Shown here: piece after piece, positions 1-6,341 of the stretch
Numbering within the stretch: the first letter of the stretch is position 1
Layout of the letters: each line of letters starts with the position of its first letter
Assembly: GCA_036003885.1 (NCBI GenBank)
Contig: DASYSA010000311.1
Coordinates: 1-19,318 of the forward strand
Direction of reading: 5' to 3'
From: DASYSA01 sp036003885
GTDB lineage: Bacteria > Acidobacteriota > Blastocatellia > UBA7656
DNA length: 19,318 nucleotides
Notes under the pieces: model-generated
What the model was told of the DNA's origin: nothing
Database searches by the model: none
The model's input: only the letters and a program-made list of their open reading frames with translations
Translations under genes and position numbers: made by a program

Positions 1-138
1 ATGGTGATGCCAGGCGACAACTCGCAACTGGTGATCGAGCTGATCAACCCGATAGCGATGGAGAAGGGGTTGAGGTTTGCGATCCGCGAGGGAGGGCGAA
101 CGGTCGGCGCCGGAACCGTCTCTGAGATTGTGGAATAG
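1..138 (+). CDS. tuf: Elongation factor Tu, C-terminal fragment (5' end outside the window)
   Basis: The open frame from base 1 to the TAG at 136-138 encodes the last 45 residues of EF-Tu, the GTPase that brings aminoacyl-tRNA to the ribosomal A site. The fragment lies in beta-barrel domain 3. It shows the family signatures MVMPGDN near its start and GLRFAIREGGRTVGAG near its end. The GTPase domain is off the left edge, so nothing can be said about its G motifs. Base 1 happens to be an ATG, but it is an internal Met of the conserved MVMPGDN segment and not a start. The gene sits directly upstream of rpsJ, the common arrangement when the str and S10 blocks are joined. The whole gap to rpsJ is a heptad hairpin. 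Confidence 0.96.
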   Translation: MVMPGDNSQLVIELINPIAMEKGLRFAIREGGRTVGAGTVSEIVE

Positions 139-216
139 TCATTGGTCACTTGTCATTGGTCATTTGCAGGGTGCGGCAGGCACGCTGCAAATGAGCGGAC
201 AAATGACAAATGACAA
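138..216. repeat. Heptad hairpin 1 (tuf-rpsJ gap), GTCATTT-type
   Basis: The left arm (138-169) reads as heptamers GTCATTG, GTCACTT, GTCATTG, GTCATTT. The right arm (185-216) carries the complementary series in the form AATGACA. The ten bases at 160-169 pair perfectly with 185-194, and the outer heptads pair after a short bulge. The loop itself can form a small GTGC/GCAC stem. The left arm starts at the last base of the tuf stop codon. The right arm runs into AAGGGA, the likely rpsJ Shine-Dalgarno. Confidence 0.85.
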
Positions 217-226
217 GGGACAGATT

Positions 227-553
227 ATGTTGAACGAAAAGATAAGAATCCGGCTGAAGGCGTATGACTATCGCGTGCTTGACCAGTCGACTGCAGAGAT
301 TGTTGACACGGCCAAGCGAACGGGTGCGCGGGTGGCGGGACCAATTCCGCTGCCGACGGTCAAGAACAAGTACACGGTGTTGCGCAGCCCGCACGTCGAT
401 AAGAAGTCGCGTGAGCAATTTGAGATTCGTACTCACAAACGGCTCATGGACATTCTCGACCCGACACCGCAGACGGTTGATGCGCTGATGAAGCTGGACC
501 TGCCGGCCGGCGTTGATGTCGAAATCAAGGCCTTCGGCAAGGACCACAAGTAA
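227..553 (+). CDS. rpsJ: 30S ribosomal protein S10
   Basis: This is S10, a small-subunit head protein that also works as NusE in transcription antitermination with NusB. The product is 108 residues, the usual length. It opens with MLNEKIRIRLKAYDYRVLD and contains GARVAGPIPLPTVKNKYTVL and the RTHKRLMDIL stretch typical of the family. The reading frame stays open upstream to base 77, but that stretch encodes the heptad hairpin and the tuf tail. The ATG at 227 is chosen because the homology begins there and AAGGGA lies a few bases upstream. It is the first gene of the S10 block, and no separate promoter is visible in the gap. Confidence 0.97.
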   Translation: MLNEKIRIRLKAYDYRVLDQSTAEIVDTAKRTGARVAGPIPLPTVKNKYTVLRSPHVDKKSREQFEIRTHKRLMDILDPTPQTVDALMKLDLPAGVDVEIKAFGKDHK

Positions 554-555
554 AA

Positions 556-643
556 GTGCCGAGTTCTGAGTACTGAGTCCTGAGTACTGGTGGAGCCACA
601 CTCAGTACTCAGCACTCGGTACTCAGAACTGACGCTCAGGACT
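556..643. repeat. Heptad hairpin 2 (rpsJ-rplC gap), GAGTACT-type
   Basis: The left arm at 561-588 is four exact-phase heptamers: GAGTTCT, GAGTACT, GAGTCCT, GAGTACT. The right arm at 604-631 is its reverse complement at 25 of 28 positions, with a 15-base loop. Further right-arm units continue to about 643 and include AGGA, the likely rplC Shine-Dalgarno. Almost the whole 95-base gap is the element. Confidence 0.9.
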
Positions 644-648
644 GAATT

Positions 649-1281
649 ATGGTCAACGGAATAATCGGTAAGAAGCTAGGGATGACCCAGTTGTTCGATC
701 CGGACGGCACGATGACGCCGGTGACGGTCATAAAGGCCGGACCGTGTATTGTGGTGCAAAAGAAAACGGTCAACACTGACGGTTATAATGCTGTTCAGTT
801 GGGACTAGTCGAAGACAAGCCGCCGAGGCGGATCAACAAGCCGACCGAGGGTCACTTCAAGCGAGCCGGCGTGCCCCCCACGCGAGTGTTGCGTGAGGTT
901 CGCGTGTCTGAAAGCGAAGACGTGACCAACGTCGGAGATAAGGTGCTCGTCGATATCTTCACCGAGGACGACCTGGTCGACATTATCGGCAAGTCCAAGG
1001 GGCGAGGCTTTGCGGGATTCGTCAAGAGGCACAAGTTCGCGGGTGGCCGCGCCACTCACGGTTCGATGTTTCACCGTGCACCTGGCGGTATCGGCGCCTC
1101 GGCCTATCCTTCTCGCGTGTTCAAGGGAACCAAGATGGCGGGCCACATGGGAGATGCACGCGTGACGCTGAAGAATCTTCGCGTCGTTGCCGTCGATTCC
1201 GAGAACAACCTGCTGATGATACGCGGGGCTGTGCCGGGTCCAAACGGGGCTTACGTGCTGATAAAGAAGACTCAAATGTAG
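649..1281 (+). CDS. rplC: 50S ribosomal protein L3
   Basis: This is L3, an early-assembling large-subunit protein with an extension that reaches towards the peptidyl-transferase centre. It has 210 residues, a normal length. It begins IIGKKLGMTQLF near the N-terminus, the family signature. It then carries FAGGRATHGSMFHRAPGGIG and VFKGTKMAGHMGD, the loop region. The position that is a methylated Gln in E. coli L3 is not recognisable here, because this motif is of the THGS type seen in many other bacteria. The ATG at 649 has an upstream AGGA inside the tail of heptad hairpin 2. The stop codon TAG overlaps the first base of heptad hairpin 3. Confidence 0.97.
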   Translation: MVNGIIGKKLGMTQLFDPDGTMTPVTVIKAGPCIVVQKKTVNTDGYNAVQLGLVEDKPPRRINKPTEGHFKRAGVPPTRVLREVRVSESEDVTNVGDKVLVDIFTEDDLVDIIGKSKGRGFAGFVKRHKFAGGRATHGSMFHRAPGGIGASAYPSRVFKGTKMAGHMGDARVTLKNLRVVAVDSENNLLMIRGAVPGPNGAYVLIKKTQM

Positions 1282-1359
1282 TCCGTCGTCAGTTGTCAGT
1301 TGTCCGTTGTCAAGGCCAGAGAGCAGATCACAACGGACCACGGACCACGGACCACGGAC
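1281..1359. repeat. Heptad hairpin 3 (rplC-rplD gap), GTCCGTT-type
   Basis: The left arm (1281-1310) reads GTCCGTC, GTCAGTT, GTCAGTT, GTCCGTT. The right arm (1330-1359) reads as repeated GGACCAC units. The arms are complementary at 25 of 30 positions around a 19-base loop. The left arm begins on the final G of the rplC stop. GGAG for rplD follows directly at 1362-1365. Confidence 0.9.
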
Positions 1360-1372
1360 AGCGGAGCATAAG

Positions 1373-1999
1373 ATGCCTGTTGTGAAGGTAGTGAATCTGA
1401 GCAATGAAGAGGTGGGCGAGCTCGAGTTGTCCGACGAGGTGTTCGGCGCGCCCCTCAATAAGGCGCTCATTTACTCGGCGGTGAAGAGCTATCTCGCTAA
1501 CCAGCGAGCCGGCACCTCGGCTACCAAGACCCGCGGCGATACCAGCGGATCGGGGAAGAAACTTTGGAAGCAAAAGGGAACCGGCCGTGCGCGCATAGCC
1601 AGCATTCGCAGCCCGCTGTGGAAGGGAGGGGGCAACGTCCACGGTCCTCAACCTCGGGATTGGTCTTACAAGATCCCCAAGAAGATGCGGCGAGGCGCGA
1701 TTCGTTCAGTATTGTCTGAGCGGTTGAGAGAAGGCGGACTCGTGATCGTTGAGAACTTCGAATTGCAGTCCCACAAGACGAAAGACTTCGCCGGTGCGCT
1801 TGCGAAGCTGGGACTCGATCAGAAGACGTTGATCGTCGACTCGTTGGATAACCACAACCTCGCTCTTTCATCGCGCAATCTGCCGGACATCACTTATGTT
1901 TCGGCGAGCGGCGTGAACGTGTACGACCTGCTCACGCACGAGCGGTTGGCGCTCACCCGCGAAGCGGCAAGCGCACTGGATAAGCAGCTGGCGAAGTAG
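1373..1999 (+). CDS. rplD: 50S ribosomal protein L4
   Basis: This is L4, which lines the exit tunnel; in E. coli it represses the S10 operon. The start is set at ATG 1373, giving 208 residues and the expected opening MPVVKVVNLSNEEVGELEL. The frame is open upstream to 1307, but that part is hairpin sequence. GGAG lies about 7 bases before the ATG. Family marks seen are SYLANQRAGTSATKTR, the tunnel loop with KKLWKQKGTGRAR, and GGGNVHGPQPRDW. L4-mediated autoregulation needs a leader ahead of S10, which cannot be judged here. Only 10 bases separate it from rplW, so the two are probably translationally coupled. Confidence 0.96.
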   Translation: MPVVKVVNLSNEEVGELELSDEVFGAPLNKALIYSAVKSYLANQRAGTSATKTRGDTSGSGKKLWKQKGTGRARIASIRSPLWKGGGNVHGPQPRDWSYKIPKKMRRGAIRSVLSERLREGGLVIVENFELQSHKTKDFAGALAKLGLDQKTLIVDSLDNHNLALSSRNLPDITYVSASGVNVYDLLTHERLALTREAASALDKQLAK

Positions 2000-2009
2000 G
2001 AGAGTCCGA

Positions 2010-2339
2010 ATGAAAAGCATTTGGGATGTAATCAAAGGGCCGGTGATCACGGAAAAGGCGCTCACGATGAAAGATGAGATCGAGTCGCTTGGCCGTAACG
2101 GCAACGATCGTCAACTGCTCACACTCAAGGTGGATCGACGAGCGACCAAGCCCGAAATCAAACGGGCGGTGGAGCAGATATTCGGCGTCAAGGTCGCGCA
2201 CGTGCGCGTCGCGAACTACCACGGCAAGATGAAGCGCATGCCCAATCGCCGTGAGACGGGACGCCGCAGCGATTGGAAAAAGGCCTTCATAACCTTGAAG
2301 AGCGGCGAGAAGCCGGTCATGTACGAGGACATTATCTAG
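2010..2339 (+). CDS. rplW: 50S ribosomal protein L23
   Basis: This is L23, at the tunnel exit, where it docks trigger factor and the signal recognition particle. It has 109 residues. It begins IWDVIKGPVITEKA and contains KPEIKRAVEQIFGVKVAHVR, the conserved core. The segment from about residue 20 to 38 (MKDEIESLGRNGNDRQLL) looks a little longer and more polar than the tight beta turn usual at this place. The 3' part has the MPNRRETGRRSDWKKA region. An AGGAGAG Shine-Dalgarno starts right at the rplD stop, 10 bases upstream. Confidence 0.95.
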   Translation: MKSIWDVIKGPVITEKALTMKDEIESLGRNGNDRQLLTLKVDRRATKPEIKRAVEQIFGVKVAHVRVANYHGKMKRMPNRRETGRRSDWKKAFITLKSGEKPVMYEDII

Positions 2340-2373
2340 AAATTCGAATTTCGAAATTCGAATTTCGAAATTC
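2339..2373. repeat. Heptad hairpin 4 (rplW-rplB gap), palindromic GAAATTC/GAATTTC array
   Basis: Thirty-five bases are made of five heptamers alternating GAAATTC and GAATTTC. Each pair of heptamers forms a perfect 14-base palindrome, so the array can fold in several registers. It starts on the last base of the rplW stop. It is the most compact element in the window and has no separate loop. The rplB Shine-Dalgarno (GGGGA, 2379-2383) comes just after it. Confidence 0.92.
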
Positions 2374-2387
2374 TTTATGGGGACGTG

Positions 2388-3212
2388 ATGGGAATCAAGA
2401 AGCTCTCACCGACATCATCCGCCAGACGGTATCAGACGTATCTCACCCACGAGGAGATAACGACTGATAAGCCGTATGAGCCGCTGCTTTCTCCGAAGAA
2501 GCGGATCTCCGGCCGCAACAACAACGGCCACATAACGGTGCGCCGTAGAGGCGGAGGAGCAAAGCGACAGTATCGGATCGTCGACTTCAAGCGCGATAAG
2601 GCAGGAATTCCCGCCAAGGTCGCAACCATAGAGTATGATCCCAATCGATCCGCACTCATCGCGCTCCTTCATTATCTCGACGGCGAGAAACGATATATCC
2701 TGGCGCCGGTCGGCCTTAAAGTCGGACAGACCATCGTTTCAGGCCCCGAGTCAGACATTATCTCAGGTAACGCCCTCCCCCTTCGCAACATTCCCCTTGG
2801 CACCACGATCCATAACGTAGAACTCAGGCCGGGGAAAGGCGCGCAGATGGTCAGAGCAGCCGGCGGTCAGGCTCAGCTGGTGGCCAAGGAAGGCGACTGG
2901 GCTCAGCTCCGGTTGCCTTCGGGCGAGATTCGCAGAGTCAACATCGAATGCTACGCGACAATTGGCCAGATAGGGAACATCGAGCATAGCAATGTCTCCC
3001 TTGGAAAGGCGGGAAGGAGCCGGTGGTTGGGACATCGACCCAAGGTCCGCGGCGTAGTAATGAACCCGGTAGACCACCCGCACGGCGGGGGCGAAGGCCG
3101 CACCTCCGGCGGGCGCCATCCGGTTACTCCATGGGGTCAGCCGACGAGAGGCTACAAGACGCGAAACAATAAGCGCACCGACAAGTTCATCGTGCGAAGG
3201 CCGAAGAAATAA
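2388..3212 (+). CDS. rplB: 50S ribosomal protein L2
   Basis: This is L2, a universally conserved protein needed for subunit association and peptidyl-transferase activity. It has 274 residues, the usual length. Signatures are GRNNNGHITVRRRGGGAKR near residue 45, YDPNRSALIALLHY, LRNIPLGTTIHNVE and the catalytic-side loop VDHPHGGGEGRTSGG with its conserved histidines, followed by TPWGQPTRG. An in-frame GTG lies immediately before (2385). The ATG at 2388 is preferred because of its better distance from GGGGA. A heptad-type element precedes and another follows the gene. Confidence 0.97.
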   Translation: MGIKKLSPTSSARRYQTYLTHEEITTDKPYEPLLSPKKRISGRNNNGHITVRRRGGGAKRQYRIVDFKRDKAGIPAKVATIEYDPNRSALIALLHYLDGEKRYILAPVGLKVGQTIVSGPESDIISGNALPLRNIPLGTTIHNVELRPGKGAQMVRAAGGQAQLVAKEGDWAQLRLPSGEIRRVNIECYATIGQIGNIEHSNVSLGKAGRSRWLGHRPKVRGVVMNPVDHPHGGGEGRTSGGRHPVTPWGQPTRGYKTRNNKRTDKFIVRRPKK

Positions 3213-3216
3213 TACC

Positions 3217-3286
3217 GTCATTTGTCCGTGGTCAGTCGTCCGTTGCTGGGGCGACGACAACGGACCACTGACAACGGGCGACTGAC
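3217..3286. repeat. Heptad hairpin 5 (rplB-rpsS gap), GTCCGTT/GTCAGTC-type
   Basis: The left arm at 3217-3245 reads GTCATTT, GTCCGTG, GTCAGTC, GTCCGTT. The right arm at 3258-3286 is its reverse complement at 24 of 29 positions, and two of the remaining pairs are G-U. The loop is 12 bases. The right arm ends 4 bases before the rpsS ATG, so the ribosome-binding region lies within the stem. Confidence 0.9.
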
Positions 3287-3290
3287 AATT

Positions 3291-3581
3291 ATGGCAAGAT
3301 CAGTGAAGAAGGGGCCGTTCGTAGACGACCACCTAACCAGGGCGATTGTTAAGATGAATCAGACGACCGAGAAACGGGTGCATAAGACCTGGTCTCGACG
3401 TTCGACAATTCTACCCGAGATGGTCGGCCACACAATCGCCGTTCACAATGGCAAGAAGTTCATCCCGGTCTACATTCAGGAGAATATGGTCGGTCACAAG
3501 CTTGGCGAGTTTTCACCCACCCGCCAGTTCAAAGGTCACCCGGAGAAGAGTGACAAGACCGTCAAGAAGGGGGCCAAGTAG
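3291..3581 (+). CDS. rpsS: 30S ribosomal protein S19
   Basis: This is S19, in the head of the small subunit near the A-site finger contact. It has 96 residues. It begins MARSVKKGPFVDDHL and holds KTWSRRSTILPEMVGHTI, VHNGKKFIPVYI and MVGHKLGEFSPTR, all diagnostic. The frame continues upstream to 3222 only through the hairpin. The ATG at 3291 matches the family start exactly. No convincing Shine-Dalgarno is seen: the nearest purine-rich stretch, GGGCGA, sits in the right arm of heptad hairpin 5. The gene is 2 bases from rplV and surely co-translated with it. Confidence 0.96.
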   Translation: MARSVKKGPFVDDHLTRAIVKMNQTTEKRVHKTWSRRSTILPEMVGHTIAVHNGKKFIPVYIQENMVGHKLGEFSPTRQFKGHPEKSDKTVKKGAK

Positions 3582-3583
3582 CG

Positions 3584-3946
3584 ATGAAAGCACGAGCAGT
3601 TGCCAAGTATATAAAAGGCTCGCCGCAAAAGGCGCGACTGGTTATAGACCTGATTCGGGGGCGCAAGGCCAACGAAGCTCTGGCAATCCTCTCGGCTTCG
3701 CACAAGAGAGCCGCCAAGCCGATTGAGATCACGTTGCGCTCCGCGATTGCAAACGCCGAACAGAAGGCCGACCAGCTCAACGTCACCGTCGATGTGGACC
3801 GGCTGGTCATCTCGACAGCGATGGTCGATCTCGGGCCGACCAAGTATCGGCGCCGTGTTCGTCCCGCTCCGATGGGCCGCGCCTATCGCGAGCGTCGCTG
3901 GAATAGCCATATCACCATCGAGGTGGAGACAGGGAAAGAAGAATAG
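3584..3946 (+). CDS. rplV: 50S ribosomal protein L22
   Basis: This is L22, whose long beta hairpin lines the peptide exit tunnel next to L4. It has 120 residues, a little above the common 110. It starts MKARAVAKYIKGSPQKARLV, with the conserved SPQKARLV, followed by LRSAIANAEQK and the tunnel hairpin PTKYRRRVRPAPMGRAYR. The ending ITIEVETGKEE is a short polar tail. The gene lies 2 bases after the rpsS stop, and AAGGGGG in the rpsS end can serve as its Shine-Dalgarno. On the opposite strand a long open frame covers this gene and rpsC, but it has no family features. Confidence 0.96.
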   Translation: MKARAVAKYIKGSPQKARLVIDLIRGRKANEALAILSASHKRAAKPIEITLRSAIANAEQKADQLNVTVDVDRLVISTAMVDLGPTKYRRRVRPAPMGRAYRERRWNSHITIEVETGKEE

Positions 3947-3950
3947 GTGC

Positions 3951-4000
3951 CAGGCGCCAGGTGTCAGGGCCGAACCTGAAACCTGGAGCCTGAAACCTGA
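3951..4000. repeat. Heptad hairpin 6 (rplV-rpsC gap), CAGGTNT/CCTGAAA-type
   Basis: The left arm 3951-3968 reads CAGGCGC, CAGGTGT, CAGG. The right arm 3975-3992 reads CCTGAAA, CCTGGAG, CCTG and continues with another CCTGA-bearing unit to 4000. The arms match at 16 of 18 positions with a 6-base loop, the shortest loop of the set. GGGAGGA, the rpsC Shine-Dalgarno, begins 2 bases after the array. Confidence 0.88.
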
Positions 4001-4012
4001 CTGGGAGGAATC

Positions 4013-4669
4013 GTGGGTCAGAAAGTTCATCCGTATGGTTTCAGGCTCGGCTTCAATCGCGGCTGGCATTCGAACTGGATTGCGAAGCGCGATTATGCCG
4101 ATCTGTTGCATGAAGACCTCAAGCTCAAGAAAGAGCTGAAAGCCCGCTTTGCCGGCGCAGGAGTGTCGCACATCGACGTCGAGCGCGCGGCCAACAAGCT
4201 CAAGATCATCATCCATACCTCGCGACCCGGGATCATAATCGGCCGCAAGGGCGCGGAGATCGACAAGCTTAAGGGCGAGATCAAGGAACGGACCGGCCGC
4301 GAGGTCATGGTCAACATTCAGGAGATTCACAAGCCTGAGTTGAACGCCCAGCTGCAGGCCGAGCAGATCGCCCAGCAGCTCGAAAAACGAATCGCCTTTC
4401 GACGAGCCATGCGCCGCGCGGTAGAAAACGCTCAGCGCTTCGGGGCGCAAGGCATCAAGGTGCGAGTGTCCGGCCGCCTCAACGGAGCTGAAATCGCTCG
4501 CTCGGAATGGTACCTGCAAGGGCGCCTTCCTCTTCATACGCTCAGGGCGGATATAGACTACGGGTTTGCAGAGGCGCATACGACTTTCGGCGTGATCGGC
4601 GTTAAGGTCTGGATCTACCGGGGCGACGAGTTGACCGTGAGACGAGCGCCAGTGGCGAGAAGACAATAA
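4013..4669 (+). CDS. rpsC: 30S ribosomal protein S3 (GTG start)
   Basis: This is S3, which forms the mRNA entry channel with S4 and S5 and has helicase activity there. It has 218 residues, normal for the family. It begins with GTG at 4013, read as MGQKVHPYGFRLG. The GTG is supported by GGGAGGA about 5 bases upstream and by the exact family opening. The KH domain has the GRKG loop at residues 77-80 in RPGIIIGRKGAEI. The C-terminal domain includes RSEWYLQGRLPLHTLRADID and GVIGVKVWIYRG. The stop TAA is followed directly by heptad hairpin 7. Confidence 0.97.
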   Translation: MGQKVHPYGFRLGFNRGWHSNWIAKRDYADLLHEDLKLKKELKARFAGAGVSHIDVERAANKLKIIIHTSRPGIIIGRKGAEIDKLKGEIKERTGREVMVNIQEIHKPELNAQLQAEQIAQQLEKRIAFRRAMRRAVENAQRFGAQGIKVRVSGRLNGAEIARSEWYLQGRLPLHTLRADIDYGFAEAHTTFGVIGVKVWIYRGDELTVRRAPVARRQ

Positions 4670-4670
4670 C

Positions 4671-4760
4671 GATTGCGGATTTCGGATTGCGGATTGGTGA
4701 AATGCCGCTCCGGTCGGGAAATCCGCAATCCGAAATCCGCAATCCGCAATCCGAAATCGG
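4671..4760. repeat. Heptad hairpin 7 (rpsC-rplP gap), GATTGCG-type, perfect 25-base arms
   Basis: The left arm 4671-4695 reads GATTGCG, GATTTCG, GATTGCG, GATT. The right arm 4720-4744 is a perfect 25-base reverse complement, with a 24-base loop. Two extra right-arm heptads (CGCAATC, CGAAATC) run to about 4758, so the stem can slide. AAGGA for rplP follows at 4761-4765. This is the best preserved element of the window. Confidence 0.95.
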
Positions 4761-4767
4761 AAGGATT

Positions 4768-5208
4768 ATGGCTGAATATAAAATTCCAAAGAGGATGAAG
4801 TATCGCAAGCAGCAGCGAGGCCGCATGTCAGGCGTGGCAACGCGCGGGGCCGAGATATCCTTTGGCGAGTACGGGCTCAAGGCGCTTGAGCCTGCCTGGA
4901 TAACTGGAAAGCAGATCGAGGCGTCGCGGGTCGCGATGACGCGGTTCGTCAAACGCGGCGGGAAGATCTGGATCCGAATCTTTCCCGACAAACCTATCAC
5001 CAAGAAGCCGGCTGAAACTCGCATGGGCAAAGGCAAGGGCGCGCCGGAAGGTTGGGTCGCGGTCGTCAAACCCGGGCGTGTGATGTTCGAGATGGAGGGC
5101 GTAGACGAGAAGACTGCCCGCGAGGCCATCAGGCTTGCAGCTGCAAAACTGCCCATCAAGACCAAGTTCATCTCGCGGAAGGATCAGGAGGGAGGCGGAC
5201 TCGCATGA
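4768..5208 (+). CDS. rplP: 50S ribosomal protein L16
   Basis: This is L16, which helps position tRNA at the A and P sites. It has 146 residues, slightly longer than the usual 136-140. It opens MAEYKIPKRMKYRKQQRGR; the family core starts at PKRMKYRKQQ, so the first five residues are a small extension. Also seen are the FGEYGLKALEP segment, IFPDKPITKKPAETRMGKGKG and APEGWVAVVKPGRVMFE. The frame remains open upstream to 4687 through the hairpin. The ATG at 4768 is chosen for AAGGA just before it. The end overlaps the rpmC start by 4 bases (ATGA), a mark of translational coupling. Confidence 0.96.
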   Translation: MAEYKIPKRMKYRKQQRGRMSGVATRGAEISFGEYGLKALEPAWITGKQIEASRVAMTRFVKRGGKIWIRIFPDKPITKKPAETRMGKGKGAPEGWVAVVKPGRVMFEMEGVDEKTAREAIRLAAAKLPIKTKFISRKDQEGGGLA

Positions 5209-5408
5209 AGGTTGACGAAATGAGGGATCTGTCCACCGAGGACCTTCAAGGCAAGATTGGAGAGCTGAAGGAGTCGATCTTTCGTATGCGATTCAAGCTT
5301 TCACTGGGAAACACCGACGTGGTCAAGCAACTGCGCGAACAGCGAAGGGACCTTGCTCGAGTCAAGACCCTGCTGCGCCAGCGCGCTATCGCCGCACAGG
5401 AGAAGTAG
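5205..5408 (+). CDS. rpmC: 50S ribosomal protein L29
   Basis: This is L29, a small helical protein at the tunnel exit, next to L23. It has 67 residues. It begins MKVDEMRDLSTEDLQGKIGEL and continues KESIFRMRFKLSLGN with the family motif around the helix turn, ending in the RRDLARVKTLLRQR helix. The start ATG overlaps the rplP stop (ATGA at 5205-5208). A GGAGGGAGG purine tract lies just upstream at 5188-5196. The frame is open further upstream inside rplP, but no L29 homology is found there. Confidence 0.95.
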   Translation: MKVDEMRDLSTEDLQGKIGELKESIFRMRFKLSLGNTDVVKQLREQRRDLARVKTLLRQRAIAAQEK

Positions 5409-5445
5409 TCGCGGATTCTGAACTCCACCCGCGAAGGAAAGTGAA

Positions 5446-5820
5446 ATGGAAGAGAACGAAGACAAGATAGAAGAGACTCCGATCGAAGCCGCGGGGTCCC
5501 CCCAGGGCGAGGCGGACTCCGCTGACCCGGCAAACTCGCCAACCCCAGAACCCGACGCTACGGCGGCTCAGGCGAGGCGACGCAGACTCGAGAAGGTCGG
5601 CCTGGTTACCAGCGATAAAATGACCAAGACGGTGGTCGTTCGCGTCGAGCGCCAGGTGCGGCACCCGAAGTACAAGCGGTACATTCGACGGCGCACCAAG
5701 TTCATGGCGCACGACGAGATCGGGGCTCACATTGGCGACATAGTTCGAATAGTGGAGACAAGACCCCTGTCGGCGCGCAAGCGGTGGCGCGTGGTTGAGA
5801 TAGTTCAAAAGGCGAGCTGA
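5446..5820 (+). CDS. rpsQ: 30S ribosomal protein S17 with acidic/proline-rich N-terminal extension
   Basis: This is S17, an early-binding small-subunit protein. The conserved OB-fold core begins near residue 46 (RRRLEKVGLVTSDKMTKTVV) and includes VERQVRHPKYKRYIRRRTKF, AHDE and the ETRPLSARKRWRVVEIV ending. The first 44 residues are unusual: rich in Glu, Asp, Pro and Ala, with no predicted fold. With 124 residues in total the protein is about 40 longer than a standard S17. The ATG at 5446 has a strong GAAGGAAA Shine-Dalgarno 5-10 bases upstream. No better-placed ATG with a Shine-Dalgarno sits at the core, so the extension looks real. Confidence 0.93.
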   Translation: MEENEDKIEETPIEAAGSPQGEADSADPANSPTPEPDATAAQARRRRLEKVGLVTSDKMTKTVVVRVERQVRHPKYKRYIRRRTKFMAHDEIGAHIGDIVRIVETRPLSARKRWRVVEIVQKAS

Positions 5821-5824
5821 TTCG

Positions 5825-5869
5825 ATTGCGGAGTGAGGGTTCCAGAATCCCCAACCCACAGTCCGAAAT
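5825..5869. repeat. Degenerate heptad hairpin 8 (rpsQ-rplN gap), relic of a GATTGCG-type element
   Basis: The left arm 5825-5843 and right arm 5851-5869 are reverse complements at 14 of 19 positions. The left arm opens GATTGCG and the right arm ends GTCCGAAAT, as in heptad hairpins 7 and 11. The heptad pattern is blurred. I read it as a decayed copy. GGAG for rplN follows directly. Confidence 0.55.
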
Positions 5870-5884
5870 GGAGCGGAGTGACTT

Positions 5885-6253
5885 ATGGTTCAGATGAGAT
5901 CGATGCTCGAAGTCGCGGACAATTCCGGCGCCAAACGAATCGCGATGATATTGCCGGTCGGTGGCGACACGGGTTCGCGCGCCGGATTGGGCGATGTCAT
6001 CACCGCCTCGGTGAAAGAGGCTTCTCCTGACGGCGCGGTGAAGAAAGGGCAGGTGGTTCGCGCAGTGATTGTGAGGACCCGCAAAGAGACACGGCGCAAG
6101 GACGGCACATACATTCGCTTCGATCAGAACGCTGCCGTGATAATCAAGCCGGACAACGAGCCGGTTGGAACCCGCGTATTCGGGCCCATCGCCCGAGAGC
6201 TGCGCGATAAGCGCTTCATGAAGATCGTGAGCCTCGCGCCCGAAGTTATTTAG
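5885..6253 (+). CDS. rplN: 50S ribosomal protein L14
   Basis: This is L14, which makes inter-subunit bridges and is the docking site of RsfS. It has 122 residues, the exact family length. It starts MVQMRSMLEVADNSGAKR, and the hallmark VADNSGA is near residue 10. It also has VKKGQVVRAVIVRTRKETRR and the C-terminal FGPIARELRDKRFMKIVSLA. The ATG at 5885 has GGAG 12-15 bases upstream and GGAGTGA closer in. A second ATG three codons in is less likely, since aligned L14 proteins begin at the first. It is the first gene of the spc block. Confidence 0.97.
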   Translation: MVQMRSMLEVADNSGAKRIAMILPVGGDTGSRAGLGDVITASVKEASPDGAVKKGQVVRAVIVRTRKETRRKDGTYIRFDQNAAVIIKPDNEPVGTRVFGPIARELRDKRFMKIVSLAPEVI

Positions 6254-6256
6254 AAG

Positions 6257-6331
6257 TTTGTCAGTTGTCACTGGTCATTTGTCACTTGCAACTAGTGCGA
6301 ATGACAAAGGACAAATGACAGAGGACAAAGG
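6257..6331. repeat. Heptad hairpin 9 (rplN-rplX gap), GTCATTT-type
   Basis: The left arm 6257-6289 is built of GTCAGTT, GTCACTG, GTCATTT, GTCACTT. The right arm 6297-6331 is built of AAAGGAC, AAATGAC, AGAGGAC, AAAGGAC. The loop is only about 7 bases. It starts 3 bases after the rplN stop. The last right-arm heptad contains AAGGA, the likely rplX Shine-Dalgarno, so folding would hide it. Confidence 0.88.
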
Positions 6332-6341
6332 ACCAGTCGTT

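Noticed and set aside
3536..4666. A long open frame on the minus strand opposite rplV and rpsC
   Set aside because: It mirrors two strongly conserved ribosomal genes, shows no family motif, and is explained by GC-rich codon use on the plus strand.
4671..4760. Heptad hairpins as rho-independent terminators
   Set aside because: They lack a T-run after the stem and stand inside operons of essential genes that need read-through.
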